From positions 496,001 to 560,000 of the forward strand of contig CANLUT010000001.1 in the NCBI GenBank assembly GCA_947494335.1: 64,000 nt of DNA, written 5' to 3'. This DNA is from Oligoflexales bacterium (GTDB lineage Bacteria > Bdellovibrionota_B > Oligoflexia > Oligoflexales > RGVZ01). Below the pieces are notes generated by a model. The model made no database searches. It saw only the letters and a program-made list of their open reading frames with translations, and was not told the origin of the DNA. Position 1 is the first letter of the stretch, and each line of letters opens with the position of its first letter. The translations under genes and the position numbers were made by a program. Positions 1 through 6,874 of the stretch are shown one piece after another.

Positions 1-1
1 C

Positions 2-1321
2 CTAGACGATCCTGATAAAAACGATCCTGTTAAAAATAAAAAGTTGCAGGCAGCACTGACGGCAGAGCCAGCGCCACAGTTGGAAGTTCCTAAAGATCCT
101 TTCGCAGAACTAGAGATGGCCACCTACCGTCGTATCGTAGCGGCTTACACAACGGGTGATTTTGATGGGGCGCTCAAATTGTCGAATCAAGCATTAGCTG
201 CGCCGGAGGCGTCACCAGCCTTTAAGGATTGGTTGACGCGCCAATGGCCTGTGTTGATGACAAGCGTGGCTTGGATGAAAATCAAGACCCAGGATTGTGA
301 CGAGGCGAGCAAGATTTTTTACAAGGTCCTCGGTGTCGCGCAGGTACCCGAGGCTCAGAAGGGATTAGGGTTTTGCCTACGCGTTTCCAAAAACTGGCCT
401 GAGGCCGCTAGTTATTTGGCGACCTATGTTCTAGCGAGACCAGAAGACATTGAAGGCCGTCTTATCTATTCAGACACGTTAGAGTCATTGGGACGATTTG
501 ATGAAGCAGTGACGATTCTTGAAGGAGCGCAGACAGCTGGCGAGGGACAGGAGGCTGCCATGTCCGAATTGGCCAAACAACGCCTCCAAGCCATGAAGGC
601 GAAGGCCAAGTCTGGCGCTAAACAGAAGACAGAGCGCAGCGAGCACTTCTATGTGAGCTACCGGGAAGATGATCATGAGGCCATCTTGAGGCCGGTGCTT
701 GATATCCTTGAGGCCGCCGTTCAGGAGTATTCTGAGATTTTCGGTGTGGCGCCACCCTCAACACCAGTAGAAGTCATTCTTTATCGCAAAGAAGAGTTTC
801 GCGATGTGATTCCCGGAGGTCCTGGCTGGGCTGAAGGGGTTTTTGATGGGCGCATGCGAATTCCGGTGGCGTCACATATGCTAAATCAAGTTCAGGGACC
901 ACTGGCGACGGTTCTGCGTCATGAGTTATCTCATGCTTTGTTATCGTTGCGCTCAAACGGTCGTGCATGGCCTACATGGTTTGACGAGGGCACGGCGCAG
1001 TATCTTTCTTGCCGGCAAAGAGACTGTGATCAATTTCGATTTCCTCCGACGCCCGGGGTGTTTAGTCCGGTAGATACCCTCAATCAGCCCTTTGTAACAC
1101 TGGATTCGGTTGAGGCAGGTCGTGCCTACTTGCACAGTCTTTATATGGTTCGTGGGATTGTGCGGAAGAAAGGTGAGTTGGGTTTTACGGATGTTGCGTC
1201 CCGAGTTCCTGCAACTGGGCCGCTAACCTCTGAGTTCATCGCAGAGATTTCTGGATGGGACTCCTTTGCGCTGCTATGGCGTGACGTCAATGCGTGGTGG
1301 GGACAAAAAGAAATCTTGTGA
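2..1321 (+). CDS. TPR-containing zincin (peptidase MA-like), 5'-truncated
   Basis: The reading frame is open from base 2, so the gene enters from beyond the left edge and about 439 residues are visible. The N-terminal part is alpha-helical with TPR-like repeats at about residues 30-200. It is followed by a metallopeptidase region with HELSH (about residue 307) and, downstream, WFDEGTAQYL, whose Glu is the likely third zinc ligand; this is the gluzincin pattern of the peptidase MA-like group. A ttg at base 44 could start a shorter product, but the upstream in-frame sequence (acidic and Lys-rich, with two DP-containing segments) reads as coding. Role inferred: a periplasmic or membrane-associated protease or assembly factor; no substrate can be named. 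Confidence 0.75.
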   Translation, partial: LDDPDKNDPVKNKKLQAALTAEPAPQLEVPKDPFAELEMATYRRIVAAYTTGDFDGALKLSNQALAAPEASPAFKDWLTRQWPVLMTSVAWMKIKTQDCDEASKIFYKVLGVAQVPEAQKGLGFCLRVSKNWPEAASYLATYVLARPEDIEGRLIYSDTLESLGRFDEAVTILEGAQTAGEGQEAAMSELAKQRLQAMKAKAKSGAKQKTERSEHFYVSYREDDHEAILRPVLDILEAAVQEYSEIFGVAPPSTPVEVILYRKEEFRDVIPGGPGWAEGVFDGRMRIPVASHMLNQVQGPLATVLRHELSHALLSLRSNGRAWPTWFDEGTAQYLSCRQRDCDQFRFPPTPGVFSPVDTLNQPFVTLDSVEAGRAYLHSLYMVRGIVRKKGELGFTDVASRVPATGPLTSEFIAEISGWDSFALLWRDVNAWWGQKEIL

Positions 1322-1365
1322 GTGCTGTCTCCAAGAATGCGCAACTCTTACCACATTCATTCTGG

Positions 1366-1396
1366 TAAATTATCTAGTAAATTATCTAATAAATTA
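1366..1396. repeat. 12-bp AT-rich tandem direct repeat
   Basis: Two nearly identical 12-mers, TAAATTATCTAG and TAAATTATCTAA, are followed by a partial third unit. They lie in the 199-bp gap upstream of the lipoprotein gene at 1521. They could be an upstream activator or regulator site, or simple slippage; nothing decides this. Confidence 0.5.
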
Positions 1397-1520
1397 AAAG
1401 TGTTGAACTATTCCCCGCAGGAATTTTGTCTGCCCTGAGAAACTTTGATACCATCGATTTATTGTGTTTTACGAAGTTTGTCAGTTTATCGTCTAAGATT
1501 TCAATGCAAAGGATTGCGCC

Positions 1521-3110
1521 ATGAAACGAACAAGTCGACAAAAATTAGCTCTCGTGAGCAGCTGCCTGATTGCAGGCGGACTGATGTGGAATGCGTGCGG
1601 TAAGAAGAAGAGTAACAATGATAGCGCTGCTAATTCGGAAGCCACAGCAGCTTATCCATCTGGGTTGGCGATTGCTGTTTACCCGCAGACAAATTCGACA
1701 GCTCTTAGTCTTGATGACGACAAAGAGCAGAGCGTTAAGGCTAAAAACGAAGACGCAGGAAAGCGACTCCGCGGCGAAGGCGAGTGTTTCCCTCCCGCCT
1801 TAGCGAAAGCTGGTCCAAATGACACGAGCGAAACCTGCTACGAGTTCGATTCAGAGATGATTGTTGTCAATAACGCAACCAGTGGCACCCCGGTTTACTT
1901 GTCCGGTACCAGTGATGGTAAGTCCAAGATCACCGGCTCATCGGAAGCTTGCATGGTGAGTTTCACCCGCGGCAAAGTAAAACAATTATCCGCGATGGTT
2001 GATCGTACCCTCGGTATGGTTCAGATGATGATTTGTCAGGCGAAGAAATCTGGTACAGCTCTTCTTCCTTCTGCAGATGGTGAGTCGATCGATTTCAAAG
2101 CAATCATGGACGCGGCGGCTACTGCAGCTGGCAAGGATCCAAGTAAAATGCCAGTCAGTGCAGCGAAGATGACTCGCAGCGGCACGAAGTATGTCACAGA
2201 AATTGAAATGAAGATGCCAGCAATGCCCGGTGGTGCAGCTGGTGCCAATGATCCTAAAGAAAAAATCACTTTGACCCACAATCCGGGAGCTGACGAGTCC
2301 ACTTACACTGGTAACATCGTGATTCGTCGTGACAAAGACTTCGGTGCTCAGAATGCTAACAAAGAACGTATCCTGACAATCAATTATGAGCGCTCTGGTG
2401 ACTCGGTGAAGTACAAGCTTTTAACAGCAAGCCTAAGCACCAAGATTTCTGCAAACGCGGTCGTGGATGGCAAGCTTGATCTCAACGTTAGCACCAATGC
2501 CATTGGCGAGTATGTTGATCCGACGACAAATTCTGCATTTACTCAGCAAAACGACGCCGCCAGTGGAATCATGATGATTGGATACAATATGAATCCAAAT
2601 ACCGGAGCAGGTAACTTTGCTTACTGGGTCAATCCAGGCGCGACGTTTGATGAGAAGCCGCGTGGTTTTGTGTCTAGTGTTACCGCAGATGCTACGACAG
2701 GTTTGATGTCTGGATGTGCTTCTTCCGGTGCTTTTTCTCAAGGAAGTATTCGTAAGTCGATCAAGAACTCGCTGGAGATTAAGCCCGATGGCAGCCACCA
2801 TCCGTTTGCTTGTGACACTAGCTGCACACTTACAAATGGTTACTACGCGAGTACCCGCTCTGGAATGAACATTCATATGTACGTTCCTGCGGTGCAAGTC
2901 GCCTCAGTCGGAGAAACGTGGACAAAGAAACAGAATACTGGTGGCAACAGCCCTGATCCAGGCCTTGTCGCTCGGCAGTGCTTTGCGCAAGGATCCGACG
3001 GAGTGTATACCATTGATACGACGAAGACTCCCGACACTGCAGGTTTCGGATTGTTCACACACTCTGATTCTTCGTTACCAACGCCTCCAGACCTCGGAAC
3101 AGTTAAATAA
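1521..3110 (+). CDS. Putative lipoprotein, unknown function (529 aa)
   Basis: The protein has a basic N-terminus, a hydrophobic stretch and Cys26 in the context WNACGKKKS. This looks like a lipoprotein signal, although Trp at -3 is a poor lipobox residue. The rest is polar and rich in Ser, Thr, Gly and Ala, with several Cys and no family I recognise. The ATG has AAAGGA about 7 nt upstream, and a strong intrinsic terminator follows the stop. It is a single-gene unit, convergent with the SpoIIE-type gene. Probably an envelope protein. Confidence 0.7.
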   Translation: MKRTSRQKLALVSSCLIAGGLMWNACGKKKSNNDSAANSEATAAYPSGLAIAVYPQTNSTALSLDDDKEQSVKAKNEDAGKRLRGEGECFPPALAKAGPNDTSETCYEFDSEMIVVNNATSGTPVYLSGTSDGKSKITGSSEACMVSFTRGKVKQLSAMVDRTLGMVQMMICQAKKSGTALLPSADGESIDFKAIMDAAATAAGKDPSKMPVSAAKMTRSGTKYVTEIEMKMPAMPGGAAGANDPKEKITLTHNPGADESTYTGNIVIRRDKDFGAQNANKERILTINYERSGDSVKYKLLTASLSTKISANAVVDGKLDLNVSTNAIGEYVDPTTNSAFTQQNDAASGIMMIGYNMNPNTGAGNFAYWVNPGATFDEKPRGFVSSVTADATTGLMSGCASSGAFSQGSIRKSIKNSLEIKPDGSHHPFACDTSCTLTNGYYASTRSGMNIHMYVPAVQVASVGETWTKKQNTGGNSPDPGLVARQCFAQGSDGVYTIDTTKTPDTAGFGLFTHSDSSLPTPPDLGTVK

Positions 3111-3130
3111 GGCTAGCGTTTGAGAATAAT

Positions 3131-3163
3131 AAAAAGCCCGGCACTAAACTGCCGGGCTTTTTT
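3131..3163 (+). terminator. Intrinsic terminator
   Basis: A 13-bp stem (AAAAAGCCCGGCA paired with TGCCGGGCTTTTT) has a 6-nt loop and a T-run. It lies between the convergent genes ending at 3110 and 3178. The A-run on the other side lets it work in both directions. Confidence 0.9.
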
Positions 3164-3177
3164 GTTTGTGAATGATC

Positions 3178-5340
3178 TCAGGCAACCTTCTTGATCATCA
3201 CCATCGCCTTATCGTCAGGCAGTACGGACTCTTTTCCGATCTCGATGATAGTTTCAAACAGTTTATCAGATGTCATAATGCTTCGATCGAGGCGGCCCAT
3301 GGCGTCAACCAGTTTACGCATCGGTCGTGCGCCCTCAAGACAGCCATCTGAAAAGCAGACTAGCAGATCTCCGGGTGCTAGCTGGAGGTCAATGAATGAT
3401 GTTTTGACCTCTTGCTGTGATCCCAAGGTGCCGCCGCGGGAACTGATCAATTTGATTTTATCTGTAGAGATATGAAGCCATCCTGCCATGCCGTGGACGG
3501 CGATGCGTGCCTTGCCATCAGCGGAAACATCGGCGAGGCAAAACGATGTGCCGGCTTTGCCGCGGAATAAATTGAACAAATGATAGTTCAAATCGCGGAC
3601 TGTTTCTTCGATGCCTTTATCCTGTGAGTCTTTCTGTCTAAGTGAGCCAATGGTGGCTGCGACAGCTAAAGCTGCAGCCGGCCCCTTGCCGGTGACGTCA
3701 CCTAAAATGAATCGCTTGCTACCATTCTCTCCGCTTCCTTTGAAAATCCAATCTCCGGCCATACGTTCAGCAGGAATGTAGTGGAAGCTGAAGTCTAAGG
3801 ACTCCTCTCGTCCTTGCATTGGCTCTGGCAATAGGGTGCTTTGCACCGTCGATGCAAGCTCTAGACGGTCATTCAGGTTCTGGAGCTGGAATTGTAGTTG
3901 ACGTTGCTGAGCATGCTGCAGCGCGCTTTCTACGCCCGTGATGGCGGCCATAAATATAAAGAGAATAAGATCAAAGACCCAGGTTAGATTAACAATGGTC
4001 AGATTGAATTGAAGGCTTTTGGTATTGGCTATGAGTTTTGCAAGGTCTACAAAAGCCAGTGCGGTACCAATAAATAGTATCACGGCAAACGCGAAGGCAA
4101 TCCTTGATCGCATGCGGGAACGTTCCGACTCAGAGAGAAGTCCAGCCATGACGACAGCAAGGACTGTGGATGATACGTATACCAGTGGTTTAAGAACGAT
4201 GGCGGTAATGTCCAAAGAGCGGGTTGCTACGCTGTAGCTGACGCCGAATAGACAGACAAAACTTTGAATGCCCATCAACACAAAGCCCGCGACGATCAAT
4301 CGCTCAACGAATTTAATGTCCAAGCGGAAGAAGGAATAGATAAATCTAGCTAACACCAGCAACGAAACGTTTCTTGCCATTAACGCAAGTAGAGCTGCAG
4401 TTTGACCCTTGACCCCCAAGTCGAGTGCATAATCCGATCTGAAAAACAGTTCGAAGCTAGACGTAAGACCAAAGAGAAGAAACCAGCCAATCTCCCGGTT
4501 GTTTCTTGCAAATACAAACAGTAGAGAGAACACAACACAGAACGCAAGCTTTGGTAGCAAGTAAAGAAGTTGCAAACTGGTCGCGTTATCATGACTAAAG
4601 AAGGTGAGGGGTGAAAGCAGAGCGCGAGGGCCAATCACGAGATCTCCGCGATTAGCGATGCCTTGATAGGGAAGCGTCCCAATATTAGCCTTGATGGCGA
4701 TATCAACAGACCCATCAGCTCTTATAAACTCAGCAGGTAAAGGGGCCAGCATGGTTTCTTGGGTGCCTTGAAAAACGAGCTGCTGGTTTAGGTAAAGATC
4801 CCACGACTCCGCAAACATGAGTATCGTGTGAAGACTGTAGGGCTCTTTCGCAGCAGCGTCTTGAATGTTTTGCGGTATAGTTATCCGAGCTCTGTAATAA
4901 ACCGCATCACCCGATTGCCAATCTTTGATGGGGAACTCTCTTAGTGGGAGAACCGATTGACGCTTGAAATAGGACGACGGGGTAGAAGGATCGCGGTAAC
5001 AGTCTTCGCGCTCGCAGCCCAAGCTTTTGCCGTAGTGCAGATCCCAACGGACACCTTGTTGCGTCAGATTGTAAACATTTGGCGCACTATATGCAGTGGG
5101 TGGCCAATTTCCGTAATCAAGAAGTCTTGTTACAAAAAACATTGACGATAAAACCATGGTGCCAATCGCAAGAACGATGGCAATCGTTTCCTGGTATTTA
5201 CTTGTTGGTGATCGGCTTGTTGAGTCACGGGCAATCATGTGGTCCCGCAGTCTGCGGGTGAGTGGCAATTTAATGAGTAACCGATCGATCCCTGCGGCGA
5301 TCTTGTCTACTCTTAATTGTAACGCTTCCCTGCGTTTCAT
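3178..5340 (-). CDS. 7TMR-DISM-type membrane receptor with SpoIIE/PP2C phosphatase domain
   Basis: Order of parts: a transmembrane segment near residues 50-70, an extracytoplasmic beta-rich region to about 245 with a GCEREDC pair, a bundle of about seven transmembrane helices to about 470, a short Gln-rich coiled coil (about 475-505), then a SpoIIE/RsbU-type PP2C domain. The phosphatase shows GDW, GDVTGKGPAAAL and DLLVCFSDG, the acidic metal-binding motifs of that family. Known relatives dephosphorylate anti-anti-sigma factors in partner-switching pathways. No anti-sigma or STAS gene is next to it, so the partner is unknown. The ATG at 5340 has AAAGG about 7 nt upstream. The architecture parallels the cyclase at 23127. 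Confidence 0.88.
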   Translation of the reverse strand: MKRREALQLRVDKIAAGIDRLLIKLPLTRRLRDHMIARDSTSRSPTSKYQETIAIVLAIGTMVLSSMFFVTRLLDYGNWPPTAYSAPNVYNLTQQGVRWDLHYGKSLGCEREDCYRDPSTPSSYFKRQSVLPLREFPIKDWQSGDAVYYRARITIPQNIQDAAAKEPYSLHTILMFAESWDLYLNQQLVFQGTQETMLAPLPAEFIRADGSVDIAIKANIGTLPYQGIANRGDLVIGPRALLSPLTFFSHDNATSLQLLYLLPKLAFCVVFSLLFVFARNNREIGWFLLFGLTSSFELFFRSDYALDLGVKGQTAALLALMARNVSLLVLARFIYSFFRLDIKFVERLIVAGFVLMGIQSFVCLFGVSYSVATRSLDITAIVLKPLVYVSSTVLAVVMAGLLSESERSRMRSRIAFAFAVILFIGTALAFVDLAKLIANTKSLQFNLTIVNLTWVFDLILFIFMAAITGVESALQHAQQRQLQFQLQNLNDRLELASTVQSTLLPEPMQGREESLDFSFHYIPAERMAGDWIFKGSGENGSKRFILGDVTGKGPAAALAVAATIGSLRQKDSQDKGIEETVRDLNYHLFNLFRGKAGTSFCLADVSADGKARIAVHGMAGWLHISTDKIKLISSRGGTLGSQQEVKTSFIDLQLAPGDLLVCFSDGCLEGARPMRKLVDAMGRLDRSIMTSDKLFETIIEIGKESVLPDDKAMVMIKKVA

Positions 5341-5359
5341 TCAGTGACCTTTCAGTCCG

Positions 5360-6613
5360 TCATTTTTTTGCAGCTACAGACTTGGCAGCTGTGGCGTTGA
5401 GTTCTTGCATTAGCCAGTCTCTCAGCGATGCGGATCCAGATCGACCAAGCTTGGACCAGTCAAGTGTGTTGTAGCTTAAGCCTTTTTCATCAGAGCTATA
5501 CAGCATGCCAATTGTCGGTGATGTGACGTCTGCCAAATCAAGTATAAGATTGCCGATATCTGAGCGACATGACTCCATGAAAACAACGTTGAAGAAGAGG
5601 TCCCGACCTTGATCTAGAAGGGCGCTAAGAAGTTGGAACTTAGTGATTCCAGCAGCAATGGCTCCTGCGGCAGAGCTACCGCGGATGAGACCAGCTGCGT
5701 CGAGTCCCTCTTTGTCTAGACCATCTTTCTCCAATCCGATTTTATCTAGTCCCTCCTTGTCGAGACCATTCTTGTCTAGACCGTCTTTATCTAGGCCATC
5801 TTTGTCGAGACCGTCTTTCTCGAGACCGTCCTTGTCGAGTCTAGTTCCTGAGCCCATCACCATAAGCGGTGATGCTTTCTTCTTCACAAAACGGTCGCGA
5901 AGGAACGGCTTGGTGATGATTCGAGACTCATAGGCAATTTTTGGTGTAATCGCCAATTGGTCATTACCGTGAGATTTGAACACGACGGAATATTCAAATT
6001 TTTGAGTAGGAAACAGGCTGCGTACAATCTCCAACGAGGCATTGAGCATATCTGGATGCGATAATGGGCTATGCTCATGGATGGGATTACTTTTAATTCG
6101 AGCATAAATATCGGCTAAGCGCTTCATCTCGGCAGCTGGGATTGGCTTGGCCTGGTTTTTGGGTAAGCAATATAAAACGTTGTTTTGTACAATTCCCTCG
6201 TTGGATATTATGACTGCACCAGCACTAATGGATGCTTTTTCGGAGCAAATTGAGTTTTTAATTCCGAAAATATCCGTATAAACGGCATCAGCAAAGTTAT
6301 TGAAATCGTTCTCTAAGCTTTCTGCAGCCTTTTCGAGGCTTGTGGCAGAAATTTCGGGATCCGACTTTGCATCGCTGAGAGTGGCGAGGATACTGTTGCG
6401 CTCGGATCTGTAAGTAGCAGTGTCCATCGGATTGTTTGCGTAGTAGACAAGAACTTGAGGTTTATTGGGATCGCGCGATAGATTATTGCTGACCTGCAAG
6501 CCTGGTTTCAGATCCTTAAATGCTGCGAAATCGCTACCGAACTTACAGCCGGTGATTGCTAAAAACGCTGCAAAAATTGAAATGGCTTTTGCACGGCAGA
6601 CAAATTGTTTCAT
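5360..6613 (-). CDS. Lipoprotein, clan CD cysteine peptidase-like, with pentapeptide-type repeat insert
   Basis: The signal peptide ends in LAITGC, a good lipobox (Cys about 23). Three hydrophobic strands resemble a caspase-hemoglobinase fold: VLVYYAN near residue 53, VVFKSHGND with His215, and VVFMESCRSD with Cys349. His-Gly after one strand and Cys after the next is the catalytic dyad pattern of clan CD (clostripain, gingipain, caspase). Residues 259-309, between the two catalytic candidates, are ten tandem five-residue units (consensus LDKDG). AAGGA lies 8 nt upstream of the ATG. The peptidase assignment is inferred from motifs only. The neighbour, transcribed divergently, is a C25 peptidase of the same clan. 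Confidence 0.6.
   Translation of the reverse strand: MKQFVCRAKAISIFAAFLAITGCKFGSDFAAFKDLKPGLQVSNNLSRDPNKPQVLVYYANNPMDTATYRSERNSILATLSDAKSDPEISATSLEKAAESLENDFNNFADAVYTDIFGIKNSICSEKASISAGAVIISNEGIVQNNVLYCLPKNQAKPIPAAEMKRLADIYARIKSNPIHEHSPLSHPDMLNASLEIVRSLFPTQKFEYSVVFKSHGNDQLAITPKIAYESRIITKPFLRDRFVKKKASPLMVMGSGTRLDKDGLEKDGLDKDGLDKDGLDKNGLDKEGLDKIGLEKDGLDKEGLDAAGLIRGSSAAGAIAAGITKFQLLSALLDQGRDLFFNVVFMESCRSDIGNLILDLADVTSPTIGMLYSSDEKGLSYNTLDWSKLGRSGSASLRDWLMQELNATAAKSVAAKK
5687..5839 (-). repeat. Ten 15-bp in-frame tandem repeats (LDKDG units)
   Basis: These encode residues 259-309 of the lipoprotein at 5360-6613. Units vary at the fourth residue (D, N, E, I, A) and sometimes D to E at the second. 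The period is exactly 15 bp, so copy-number changes keep the frame. Leu every five residues suggests a pentapeptide-like coil. The Asp/Gly-rich DKDG motifs could alternatively bind calcium. Confidence 0.9.
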
Positions 6614-6874
6614 GTCTAAATCCTTCCCTTAAACTGCGTTGCGCGGATGCTTGAGAAGGGTATCGGACTCTTCTGGGAAAATGTTGAGCAATTGTAGAAA
6701 AAGTCTGTGATTATGGGTGCTTATTTGAGTCATATCCATCAGCCGAATTGATGTGGAACAGAGACTTCCTCATATCGTGCCTTGTGGTGACGTTTGGTTG
6801 GCGCGCAGATGTGCGCTAGAATATTGAGATTAAGTTTGTTTATTGGAAATAAATCAATGCGAGGAGGTCCAGGG

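Noticed and set aside
2433-2897. 154-codon minus-strand frame
   Set aside because: It is antisense to the lipoprotein at 1521-3110, rich in Arg and Cys as expected for shadow translation, with no RBS.
5687-5839. Possible CRISPR-like array
   Set aside because: The repeats are contiguous 15-bp units without spacers and lie in frame inside a protein.
5643-5933. Plus-strand 96-codon frame with repeated SPSLSRPSLSRP-like residues
   Set aside because: It is the antisense reading of the 15-bp repeats in the lipoprotein at 5360-6613, and has no RBS or codon pattern of its own.
6794-6874. Extended N-terminus of the C25 peptidase
   Set aside because: The AGGAGG and signal peptide support the start at 6875; the extension would bury the signal sequence.
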